Assembly: GCA_945911685.1 (NCBI GenBank)
Contig: CAMEAW010000007.1
Location: forward strand, 1 to 55,982
Length of the DNA: 55,982 bases
From: Bordetella parapertussis
GTDB lineage: Bacteria; Pseudomonadota; Gammaproteobacteria; Burkholderiales; Burkholderiaceae_B
Direction of reading: 5' to 3'
The notes under the pieces were generated by a model. The model searched no databases. It was given only the letters and a program-made list of their open reading frames with translations, and was not told the DNA's origin. A program made the translations under genes and the position numbers. This document shows positions 1-7,156 of the stretch, in pieces (the first letter of the stretch is position 1; each line of letters opens with the position of its first letter).

Positions 1-116
1 GCACCCGCATCGACACATTCGCGAATCACTTCGGGGCTATTGGTCGTTTCGAGCGACGCAATCACCACTGGATTCTTAAATTTGACGCCACAAAAATCTA
101 AAGAGAGATCAGCCAC
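1..116 (-). CDS. Dihydroorotate dehydrogenase-like FMN protein, N-terminal fragment
   Basis: Only the first ~38 codons are present; the gene runs off the left edge. Reading leftwards, a GTG start at 116 is preceded by an AGGGGC ribosome site, and the protein begins MADLSLDFCGVKFKNPVVIA. The 'L.V.F.G..F.NPV..AS' opening followed by 'SPEVIRECVDAGA' is the usual first strand and helix of the FMN-binding TIM barrel of dihydroorotate dehydrogenase and the PreA subunit of dihydropyrimidine dehydrogenase. The nearby ATG in another frame hits a stop after six codons, so GTG is the start. It lies 60 bp downstream of the MarR gene on the same strand. Which substrate it uses cannot be told from this fragment. 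Confidence 0.55.
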   Translation of the reverse strand, partial: MADLSLDFCGVKFKNPVVIASLETTNSPEVIRECVDAG

Positions 117-176
117 ATGTTGCCCCTAAATTAAGCGAAATTGAATAAATTAAATAAACAAGAGACGTCAGAGCCT

Positions 177-791
177 TCAAGTCTCACCCACCCGACGCCT
201 GCGCGTCTTTAAGACTTCGCCATCCGGACGCAGCGAGGTTCGGCCACTTTCGTTGTTTCTCTCGACCAGTCGCCCGAGAAGCTCCATGAACACCTGACGA
301 TCGGCGGGATTGAGCGGGCTCAGTAATTGCTGTTGCGACAACTGCATATCTTTTTGATAACGCTGTACGAATTTTTTTCCGTCAGGTGTGGCCAAACATA
401 ATTTACGTCGCCGATTCTGCGGATCCACCACACGGGTCAGCAGATTGCGATCTTCAAGGCGTCTGAGAATCTCTGCGACGTTGGCCGGATCGAGCCCAAG
501 CTCAGCGCCAAGGGTGGCCTGATCGATACCTGGGCGGCGGATCAAAATGCTCAGTAAGCCAAACTGCACAGGCGTCACTTGCCCATCGGCCACGCGGGCA
601 GAAAACATGGCCACATGAATTTGGTGCAGTCTGCGCACCAAGTAGCCGGGTCGATCCCAAATCGTGTGGTTGGCTTCTGAGGTGTTGGTGGTGGTTTTGG
701 AGACTGTTGAGACGACCAACAAGGCGGGCTGTGCACGCGCAGCGGATTTGGGGCCTAACTTGGATGGCACAACAGGCACATTTTTACGCAC
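177..791 (-). CDS. MarR-family transcriptional regulator
   Basis: 204-residue winged-helix regulator of the MarR family, which bind palindromic operators as dimers and are usually released by small phenolic or organic ligands. The core (~residues 45-170) shows the recognition helix region 'GLDPANVAEILRRLEDRNLL' and the wing 'VVDPQNRRRKLCLAT'. The first ~45 residues are a Ser/Thr/Ala-rich extension not typical of the family. I keep the GTG start at 791 because a GAGG ribosome site sits six bases upstream; a start nearer the core is possible. It is followed by the dihydroorotate-dehydrogenase-like gene and preceded by a short region with a repeated GTTCGTATAC element, a likely autoregulatory operator. 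The ligand is unknown. Confidence 0.85.
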   Translation of the reverse strand: MRKNVPVVPSKLGPKSAARAQPALLVVSTVSKTTTNTSEANHTIWDRPGYLVRRLHQIHVAMFSARVADGQVTPVQFGLLSILIRRPGIDQATLGAELGLDPANVAEILRRLEDRNLLTRVVDPQNRRRKLCLATPDGKKFVQRYQKDMQLSQQQLLSPLNPADRQVFMELLGRLVERNNESGRTSLRPDGEVLKTRRRRVGET

Positions 792-809
792 AGCTCGCCT
801 CGTTCAACG

Positions 810-873
810 GTTCGTATACGGATTGTTCGTATACTGACGGTTGATTGTCAAACGTACTGAGCTCTGTTGTCAA
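810..873 (-). promoter_or_regulatory. Probable marR promoter/operator with repeated GTTCGTATAC
   Basis: The 10-mer GTTCGTATAC occurs twice, at 810-819 and 825-834, 15 bp apart. Its core GTATAC is self-complementary, and 813-820 (CGTATACG) is a perfect palindrome. Two TTGACA motifs on the minus strand (846-851 and 868-873) could be -35 boxes, but the spacing to a good -10 is poor. Position just upstream of the MarR start suggests an autoregulatory site; this is inference. Confidence 0.4.
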
Positions 874-905
874 GCAAAAATAAAGCAGGGTTTACGCGCA
901 CTTGG

Positions 906-2180
906 TTAAAGCAAACTATCGGCCCAAATATTGCGCGCCCAGCCCCAGGCATAGACGCCCTCTAAGTCACTGGGAGCCACTGACACGCCGCCTGAACCTG
1001 CAACGGTTTTATACGTCTTATCCGGTGCGCTGTATTGATGAACACTTGCCACGTGTACGACAGCCGTTGCACTCACAAAGCTGTAGCAGGTATTGGTTAA
1101 AACAGGCTGTGGATTGAGCGCGAACCCGCGCAACTCAGCCACGATGGCAGCAGCAGCCACTTTGGCATGCTGATTCGCCATATGCCCCGACTTTGGCATA
1201 AACGCGGCATTTTGTGTCGAATCCCCCAAAACATGAATATCTTTTGCTGCAGTCGATTCGAAGTTTAAAAAATTGACCTGTGCCCAGCGCTTATTTGAGT
1301 TGGCCAACCCTGCCTGCACGACGAGATCCGCTGCACGCATGCGCGGCAAGACATTTAAGACGTCAGCCCGCACTGAGTCTTGAATATCAAAGCGGAGCGT
1401 TTTAGTCGCGGCTTCGACTCTGAGCAGGTTGTGTGATGAGCGATATTCAATCATGCCTGGGTACAAATCGGCCCAGGCTCTCTTAAATAAGCCGGGCTTT
1501 GAGACAACGTCTTCATTCGCATCAAGAATCAACACTTTGGATTTAGGTTTGTGTTGTTTAAAGTAAGCCGCAACCTGACAGGCGCGCTCGTACGGGCCTG
1601 GGGGGCACCTGAAAGGAGCCTCGGGAATGCTTAACGCAAATACACCACCATCCGGCATGTGCTGCAACTGCTTTTGCAGCGTAAGCGTTTCTGGACCCGC
1701 TTTCCAGGCTTGCACTGTCGCCCCCGTCTGATTGGCCTCTATCAGGCCCTCGACGCTATCCATCATCAGGCCAATGCCTGGCGATAGCACTAACTTATCG
1801 TAAGCGAGCGTCTTACCAGATTTTAATTGCACGACTTTTTTAATGGGCTCAATTCCAGTCACCCAGTCGCGCACCCACGAGACTCCGTGCTGCTTTTGCA
1901 AAGCCTCATATGATACGGTGAGCTCGGGCAATGTGCGCGAGCCGCCGAGTACCAGGTTAGAAAGAGGACAAGAAACAAACGCTGACTCAGGTTCGATCAC
2001 GGTGACGTTCACACTGTCATCAGACAAGAGACGAAGATATTTTGCCGCCGTCGCCCCGCCATAGCCGGCGCCAACCACCAGTATCCGTGCCGCCTTCAGG
2101 TCGGCGCGCACGACGGCTGGAAACGCCAGACTGGCCGCCGCCACTGCACCTACGCGATTTAAAAACTGACGACGTTTCAT
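906..2180 (-). CDS. soxF: Flavocytochrome c sulfide dehydrogenase flavoprotein (FccB/SoxF-like)
   Basis: Predicted periplasmic FAD protein of 424 residues. FccB/SoxF oxidises sulfide or Sox-bound sulfane and passes electrons to a cytochrome c. The start at 2180 gives a Tat signal 'MKRRQFLNRVGAVAAASLAF' with twin arginine; longer in-frame starts would put 16 residues before it. Next come the FAD-binding 'ILVVGAGYGGATAAKYL', a second dinucleotide fold near 'SKVLILDAN', and Cys residues in 'FRCPPGPYERAC' and 'TNTCYSF' that fit the redox-active disulfide of FccB. It is 22 bp downstream of soxA and the last gene of the sox run. No FccA cytochrome lies beside it, so SoxXA or another cytochrome c may be the acceptor. 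Confidence 0.85.
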   Translation of the reverse strand: MKRRQFLNRVGAVAAASLAFPAVVRADLKAARILVVGAGYGGATAAKYLRLLSDDSVNVTVIEPESAFVSCPLSNLVLGGSRTLPELTVSYEALQKQHGVSWVRDWVTGIEPIKKVVQLKSGKTLAYDKLVLSPGIGLMMDSVEGLIEANQTGATVQAWKAGPETLTLQKQLQHMPDGGVFALSIPEAPFRCPPGPYERACQVAAYFKQHKPKSKVLILDANEDVVSKPGLFKRAWADLYPGMIEYRSSHNLLRVEAATKTLRFDIQDSVRADVLNVLPRMRAADLVVQAGLANSNKRWAQVNFLNFESTAAKDIHVLGDSTQNAAFMPKSGHMANQHAKVAAAAIVAELRGFALNPQPVLTNTCYSFVSATAVVHVASVHQYSAPDKTYKTVAGSGGVSVAPSDLEGVYAWGWARNIWADSLL

Positions 2181-2202
2181 GGCGTGATCTCGGAGTAGTC
2201 TT

Positions 2203-3042
2203 TTAGGGTCGAACGCCTGGACTCTCAAGCGGCATCTCGCGCGCGCGCCAGGCTAAAAACAATTCAAGTTCAAGAAACTCGTTCGAGCCAAACGCATATG
2301 GCTCTGCCCGCACGCCCACCATGCAATTACGCAAGCGCCGCTCGAGCGAACCAACCGCCTGCCATTCAAGCCGATAGATTGGATAAGCCGTTGGATGCGC
2401 CTGAGGGATAGGATTGCCCGCAAGCTTTTGCCCGGAGCGCTCGGCGTGACATTGGGCACAAGACAGATTTAACTGACCCATGCGCTGGTTAAATAAACGT
2501 TGGCCCGCAGCCAACGCCTTGTCATTGGCAGGCGTGCGCTCAACCGTAATCGGCATACCCTTTGACTGCGTCGCAACAAAAGCTGAAAGCGCCAAGAGCG
2601 GTTTACTTTCAAAAGCAAAAGGCGTGGCGGCTTGGTGCTCAGTGCGACACTGGTTGATACGCCCTTCAAGATTGAATAGCTGACCTGCAGCATTCACCTT
2701 GGGGTAACTGGCTGCAACGCCTTTCATGGATACCGTGGCATCGCTATGGCAAGACGCACACGACTGATTTTTTTTACCGGCAAGCTCTCGCCATAAGACT
2801 TCACCATCTAACACCGCAAACGTTGCCGGATTCAACAACGGATCATCTTGCATCGCCTTCGTATCAGGAGACATCAAGACGTAACTTGATTGGCGCTCAG
2901 TTCCAGCTGGATCAGCTTGCGACGAGGCGTGAAAGGGCAGCAGGATAGCGAACGAAAAGAGAAGAGCGAGTGACCGCCGCTTTTCAAGCAGACAAAACAA
3001 AAAAAATTGCTTCACCCTAAACAGCGGGTTGCCACTAGGCAT
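2203..3042 (-). CDS. soxA: SoxA, diheme c-type subunit of the SoxAX thiosulfotransferase
   Basis: SoxA, with SoxX, oxidatively joins thiosulfate sulfur to the SoxY cysteine in the periplasm. Two haem sites are visible, CASCH and CAQCH, plus the Cys of 'GRINQCRTEHQ' (distal ligand in diheme SoxA) and the near C-terminal Cys in 'RNCMVGVRAEPY', the expected persulfide-modified active-site Cys. I place the start at ATG 3042, giving 279 residues with a signal peptide ending around 'PFHASSQA' and an AGAG site upstream. The frame stays open to a GTG at 3135 that overlaps the soxZ stop, so a longer product cannot be excluded. That extra stretch holds an imperfect 54-bp duplication. Confidence 0.88.
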   Translation of the reverse strand: MPSGNPLFRVKQFFLFCLLEKRRSLALLFSFAILLPFHASSQADPAGTERQSSYVLMSPDTKAMQDDPLLNPATFAVLDGEVLWRELAGKKNQSCASCHSDATVSMKGVAASYPKVNAAGQLFNLEGRINQCRTEHQAATPFAFESKPLLALSAFVATQSKGMPITVERTPANDKALAAGQRLFNQRMGQLNLSCAQCHAERSGQKLAGNPIPQAHPTAYPIYRLEWQAVGSLERRLRNCMVGVRAEPYAFGSNEFLELELFLAWRAREMPLESPGVRP

Positions 3043-3044
3043 CA

Positions 3045-3124
3045 AGCTACTCTGACGCGTCTCGTTGCTTCGACGCATCAGATTGCGCCAAGACAAATGG
3101 TTACTCGGAGGCATCTCGTTGCTT
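3045..3124 (-). repeat. Imperfect 54-bp tandem duplication between soxZ and soxA
   Basis: On the minus strand AAGCAACGAGA starts at 3124 and again at 3070, and about 26 bp from each point match with only a handful of differences. The period is 54 bp, exactly 18 codons, and the open frame reads through both copies (SNEMPPSN versus SNETRQSS). The second copy ends at the AGAG ribosome site and ATG chosen as the soxA start. Confidence 0.6.
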
Positions 3125-3131
3125 TGAAGCG

Positions 3132-3461
3132 TCACGTCACGGTGAGCGCACTGGTTGTACTCGAGACGTAACCGTTATCTCCGGACCATTTGAATTCTAG
3201 CGTGCCGCTTTCTGTCGCGGTGGTCGTAAACACAATCAACGGATTCGCCCCCATGGCTGGGTGCAATTCGACACGAAAGACTTCGAGACCGTTATAGGTA
3301 CAACGAAAATCACGAATAATGTCTCGAGGCACCCGCTGGCCCGTTTCAGTGTGACGAAAACCGGACTCCATATCGTGTTGCACAATGATACGGATCTCAA
3401 GAATTTCGCCCTTTTTAGCCGTTGCGGGCATCGTGACAATCGTACGAGAGGTCTTATTCAC
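3132..3461 (-). CDS. soxZ: SoxZ, partner of the SoxY sulfur carrier
   Basis: SoxZ forms the SoxYZ heterodimer that carries sulfur intermediates on the SoxY tail. The 109-residue product shows the family pattern 'MPATAKKGEILEIRIIVQHD.MESGFR' followed by 'IPRDIIRDF..TYNG.EVFR.ELHPA...NP' and a C-terminal 'SGTLEFKWSGDNG' strand pair, an immunoglobulin-like fold without a signal peptide (it is exported with Tat-bearing SoxY). The start is GTG at 3461, one base after the soxY stop, with an AGGTG ribosome site inside the end of soxY. The stop overlaps a possible early GTG of soxA. Tight spacing implies translational coupling. Confidence 0.9.
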   Translation of the reverse strand: MNKTSRTIVTMPATAKKGEILEIRIIVQHDMESGFRHTETGQRVPRDIIRDFRCTYNGLEVFRVELHPAMGANPLIVFTTTATESGTLEFKWSGDNGYVSSTTSALTVT

Positions 3462-3462
3462 A

Positions 3463-3906
3463 TTACACCTCAGTGCAGGCCGCAAGCGTCACTAAGGTCG
3501 CTGCGTCGCCTTGCCAAAAAGAACCATCACCCATTTGTGCGATTGCCCTGACGCGCTGCGAATCGCCCAACCGAATGCGGGTGGTAATCGCTGCGCGCCC
3601 CGCGCGAGGCGACAAGAAAAAACTCACTACGTTGGGCAAAGGATTACCTTCAGCCACGATATGAATTGCTCGCACGTAATCTGCCTCAGTCATCGGGCTT
3701 TGTACAGACACCTTCATGGTGACCAGATTACCGTTCTCAACCAGTGGTGGAATCTCGAGCGTCACGCGCCCGACCTGTGCCGAGCGACCACCCAAAATTT
3801 TGTCAACAGCTTGCGTGGCGTCATCGACCGACGCAAACGCGTTCAAGGCAGGCAACACACTGGCGGCTGCCGCAGTTATCACGAAGGTTCTTCGAGTGAC
3901 TGTCAC
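3463..3906 (-). CDS. soxY: SoxY-like sulfur carrier subunit with atypical C terminus
   Basis: SoxY normally holds sulfur intermediates on a Cys in a flexible C-terminal GGCGG arm. This 147-residue protein has a Tat signal ('TVTRRTFVITAAAASVLPAL', cleavage after NAFA) and clear SoxY body motifs: 'PPLVENGNLVTMKVSVQSPM', 'YVRAIHIVAEGNPLPNVVSFFLSP', 'RIRLGDSQRVRAIAQMGDGSFW'. It ends 'TLVTLAACTEV', so one Cys remains four residues from the end but the glycines are missing. It starts with GTG at 3906, overlapping the soxX stop (GTGA), and is followed at once by soxZ. It may be a SoxY paralogue used with a different chemistry; see findings. Confidence 0.82.
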   Translation of the reverse strand: MTVTRRTFVITAAAASVLPALNAFASVDDATQAVDKILGGRSAQVGRVTLEIPPLVENGNLVTMKVSVQSPMTEADYVRAIHIVAEGNPLPNVVSFFLSPRAGRAAITTRIRLGDSQRVRAIAQMGDGSFWQGDAATLVTLAACTEV

Positions 3907-4343
3907 GGTTTTAAGCTCACTAAAAAAGCTACGACGTCTTCAATGTCTTGCGCCGTCAAGATCGCCTTACCGGCAAACTGCGGTGCAATCCGCGTAAAAC
4001 CCTCAGCACGAAAATAAGAGGGCATGATGGTATTTGGATTAAAACGACTCGCATCGACGATGCGAGCACGCAACTGCTCTGCCGACAAGGCTGCCGAACT
4101 GGCCGCCAAATCTGGGGCAAGCGTGCCCTGAAAACGTTCTTCAGGAAACGGCCCACTATGACACAAGATACACAACCCGCCCTGCCGACTCAACACCAGC
4201 GCGCGCCCGCGTACCGTATCCCCAGGTTGCCCCGACAATGAAGCGTTGATCGCATCACCGACAAAGACTTGGGCTTGCAGGGGGCTGGAACAGGCAAACC
4301 AGAAACTGGCCACTAACGCCCACCCAGCACCCCGTTTCGTCAT
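3903..4343 (-). CDS. soxX: SoxX, monoheme cytochrome c subunit of SoxAX
   Basis: 146-residue periplasmic cytochrome c, electron-accepting partner of SoxA. It shows an N-terminal signal peptide (cleavage likely after 'SSPLQA'), the haem motif CILCH in 'GGLCILCHSGPFPE', and a Met ligand in 'NTIMPSYF', followed by the usual closing 'LTAQDIEDVVAFLVSL'. Its ATG overlaps the stop of the upstream molybdenum hydroxylase by ATGA, and its stop overlaps the soxY start by GTGA, so all three are very likely translated from one message. Confidence 0.87.
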   Translation of the reverse strand: MTKRGAGWALVASFWFACSSPLQAQVFVGDAINASLSGQPGDTVRGRALVLSRQGGLCILCHSGPFPEERFQGTLAPDLAASSAALSAEQLRARIVDASRFNPNTIMPSYFRAEGFTRIAPQFAGKAILTAQDIEDVVAFLVSLKP

Positions 4344-6529
4344 ACCAAGGTCATACCACTATTTTTCAAAGGCACAGTGCGCAAACGCTTACCCGTTGCA
4401 CGGTAAATGGCGTTGAGCACAGCGGGCGCTGCCACACAGATCGTGGGTTCGCCGATACCGCCCCACTCTTTGCCACCGCCTTCGATAATAATCGTCTCAA
4501 CTGGAGGCATCTGCGCCAAGCGGATCGAGCCAAACGTATCAAAGTTTTTCTGCTCGATACGACCGTCTTTCACTGTGCACTCTTCTTCAAACAGCGCCGA
4601 CAATCCGTACACAAACGAGCCAGACACTTGACGCTTAATTTGCGCTGGGTTCACGGCATAGCCGCAATCTGTTGCTGCCACGATGCGATGAATCTTAACC
4701 TTGGTACCGTCGGTCACAGATAGTTCGCACGCTGCGGCCACATAGCTACCAAACGCCATCATTTGCGCAACACCCCGAAACACGCCAGGCGCAGCTGGTT
4801 TTGTCCAGCCAATACCATCTGCCACCGCGTTGAGCGCGGCAAGATTACGGGGAAACTTGCCCATAAACTTACGACGAAACTCAACTGGATCTACACCGGC
4901 AGTTTCAGCAAGCTCATCCATAAAACATTCGATGAAGATCGCGTTTTGGTTAATGTTCACACCACGCCAAAAACCTGGTGGCACGGCCGTATTACGCATC
5001 GCATGGTCAATCAACTGATTCGGAAACTCGTAGCCGAAGCCATGCTCGCCACCGTCGAACACACCTTGAAAGACGATCGGATCACGGCCTTTCTGTTGCG
5101 CGACAACTGCAGGACGCACCGCCGCCAAGATCGATTGCCCCGACAGGCGCATATGCACGCCGGTCAAGTTTTTATCTTTATCGAAGGCGCCTGTTAGCTT
5201 GCACATCATGACCGGATGATAGCGACCCTGAGTCATGTCTTCTTCGCGCGTCCAGATGAGTTTGACCGGGATGCCAGGCATTTGCTTAGCAATATTGACC
5301 GCCTGGGTGGTGTAGTCTTGAAACGCGCCACGACGACCAAACCCGCCACCTAGATTAATTTTGTACACCTCACACTTTTCAGCGGGCAAGCCTGAAGCCG
5401 CAATCACAGCAGCTAAAGAGGCCTCGCCGTCTTGCGTTGGTACCCAGGCTTCGCAACGTTCTGACGTCCACTTCGCCGTGGCGTTCATGGGCTCCATCGG
5501 AGCATGATTCAAGAACGGATAGAAATATGTTGCCTCGGTCTTTTTGACAGCAGCGGTCAGAGCAGCTTTGGTATCACCACGCGTGTTACCAACAAACGCC
5601 TGCTCTGCAGTCAAGCCCTCTTCAAGCGTCTTGGCGATCGCAGCACTCGATAGCGTTGCATTTGGACCCTCGTCCCACACAATCGGAAGTTGATCGAGCG
5701 CTGTCTTAGCAATCCAAAACGTCTCGGCCACAACAGCAACGGCGGTCTCACCGACCTTCACCACCTTCTTGACACCCTTCATGCCAGTCACTTTGCTTTC
5801 ATCAAAGCTTTTGACCTTGCCACCAAAAACGGGGCACTCTTTGATGGTGGCGACCAACATGCCAGGCATCGTTAAATCCATGCCGTAAACCTGCTTGCCC
5901 GTAACCTTATCGGCAAAGGTGTCGATACGGTTCATCGACTTACCGATGATCTTCCACTGTTTTGGGTCTTTGAGAGTGATCTCGGTGGGGACAGCAATCT
6001 TTGAGGCAGCCTCAGCCACTTTACCGAATGCCACTTTACGGCCGCTTGGCTTGTGGGTGATGACGCTTTCGGCGGCGACACACTCTGCAACGGGCACTTT
6101 CCACTCGTCGGCAGCAGCCTGCACCAACATCATGCGTGCAGCGGCGCCACCCTTGCGAACATACTGTTCTGAGGTGCGAATACCGCGGCTACCTCCAGTT
6201 GAAAAATCACCCCAGATACGCTTGCGCTTGAGACTCTCGCCGGGCGTTGGATACTCAACGGTAACTTTGCTCCAGGCGCACTCAAGCTCTTCGGCAACCA
6301 TCTGTGCCAAGCCAGTAATGGTGCCCTGACCCATCTCTGAGCGCACGACACGCACAATGACAGTGTCATCGGGCTTAATGACGACCCAAGCGCCGATCTC
6401 TGGGGTTGACTCTGCGGCAAGCGCTGAGCCCAGAAAAGGGATTTGTAAACCAAGGACTAATCCAGTGCTGACGGCGGTCGTGCCAACAATAAACTGACGA
6501 CGTGAAGGATTCGGGACGCGTGCATTCAT
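4340..6529 (-). CDS. Molybdopterin-binding hydroxylase, IorB-type large subunit (copy 1)
   Basis: 729-residue member of the xanthine dehydrogenase/aldehyde oxidase superfamily, closest in layout to the isoquinoline 1-oxidoreductase beta subunit (IorB): such enzymes hydroxylate N-heterocycles or aldehydes with water and give electrons to a cytochrome chain. A Tat signal ('SRRQFIVGTTAVSTGLVLGL') implies the periplasm. Visible motifs are 'RSEMGQGTITGLAQMVAEEL', 'GGGFGRRGAFQDY', 'PPGFWRGVNINQNAIFIE' and the C-terminal 'GGIGEPTICVAAPAVLNA' with the catalytic Glu. The start at 6529 has an AAGGGGT site. It follows its iron-sulfur subunit by 10 bp and overlaps soxX by 4 bp. The substrate is unknown; similarity to the second copy is high along the whole length. 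Confidence 0.85.
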   Translation of the reverse strand: MNARVPNPSRRQFIVGTTAVSTGLVLGLQIPFLGSALAAESTPEIGAWVVIKPDDTVIVRVVRSEMGQGTITGLAQMVAEELECAWSKVTVEYPTPGESLKRKRIWGDFSTGGSRGIRTSEQYVRKGGAAARMMLVQAAADEWKVPVAECVAAESVITHKPSGRKVAFGKVAEAASKIAVPTEITLKDPKQWKIIGKSMNRIDTFADKVTGKQVYGMDLTMPGMLVATIKECPVFGGKVKSFDESKVTGMKGVKKVVKVGETAVAVVAETFWIAKTALDQLPIVWDEGPNATLSSAAIAKTLEEGLTAEQAFVGNTRGDTKAALTAAVKKTEATYFYPFLNHAPMEPMNATAKWTSERCEAWVPTQDGEASLAAVIAASGLPAEKCEVYKINLGGGFGRRGAFQDYTTQAVNIAKQMPGIPVKLIWTREEDMTQGRYHPVMMCKLTGAFDKDKNLTGVHMRLSGQSILAAVRPAVVAQQKGRDPIVFQGVFDGGEHGFGYEFPNQLIDHAMRNTAVPPGFWRGVNINQNAIFIECFMDELAETAGVDPVEFRRKFMGKFPRNLAALNAVADGIGWTKPAAPGVFRGVAQMMAFGSYVAAACELSVTDGTKVKIHRIVAATDCGYAVNPAQIKRQVSGSFVYGLSALFEEECTVKDGRIEQKNFDTFGSIRLAQMPPVETIIIEGGGKEWGGIGEPTICVAAPAVLNAIYRATGKRLRTVPLKNSGMTLV

Positions 6530-6539
6530 GAGTGACCCC

Positions 6540-6992
6540 TTAAGCTTTAGCAACTGAGTGAATCGCGGCGCGCACTTCTTGAAAGCTGCCGCAACGACAA
6601 ATATTGGTAATCGCCGCATCAATATCGGCATCAGTAGGTTTAGGTTTTTTAGCTAGCAAATCAGTCGCCGCCATCAACATACCCGACTGGCAAAAGCCAC
6701 ACTGGGGCACTTGATGCTCGATCCAAGCCTGTTGCAATTGCGTCATCTTGCCGTCTTTCGCCAGGCCTTCAATCGTTTGGATTTGTTTGCCCACGGCAAC
6801 ACTGACTGGCAACACACACGAACGAATCGCTGCGCCGTCCATCATGATCGTACAGGCGCCACACTGGGCGATGCCGCAACCGTACTTGGTACCGGTTAGG
6901 CCCACTTGTTCACGAATCACCCACAGCAAAGGGGTATTTGGGTCGACATCGACGCTGTGCGCTTTACCATTGACAGTTAACTGAATCGCCAT
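6540..6992 (-). CDS. [2Fe-2S] subunit of molybdenum hydroxylase, IorA-type (copy 1)
   Basis: 150-residue small subunit that moves electrons from the molybdenum site of its IorB partner. It has a plant-type ferredoxin domain with 'GTKYGCGIAQCGACTIMMDG' and a C-terminal helical [2Fe-2S] domain with 'CGFCQSGMLMAATDLL' and 'NICRCGSFQEVR', all eight cysteines present. No signal peptide, as expected: in this family it is carried out with the Tat-bearing large subunit. The ATG at 6992 has a CAGGAG site. It lies 164 bp downstream of the second pair's large subunit. Confidence 0.9.
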   Translation of the reverse strand: MAIQLTVNGKAHSVDVDPNTPLLWVIREQVGLTGTKYGCGIAQCGACTIMMDGAAIRSCVLPVSVAVGKQIQTIEGLAKDGKMTQLQQAWIEHQVPQCGFCQSGMLMAATDLLAKKPKPTDADIDAAITNICRCGSFQEVRAAIHSVAKA

Positions 6993-7156
6993 TGAGAGAC
7001 TCCTGAATATTGACTGAAAAAATTGATTAAATCTAGGGGCGCACAGACTACGTACTTTAGCGCGAACCACCTAGGTAAGCTAGAACTACCTGGACTGAGT
7101 TTATCTCTAAAAAATGAAAAGAAACGACCCAACCCTAAGCTGCAAAATCATTTACG

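Noticed and set aside
3463..3483. Frameshift hiding a normal GGCGG tail in soxY
   Set aside because: None of the three frames over this stretch encodes Gly-Gly-Cys-Gly-Gly, and soxZ starts immediately after.
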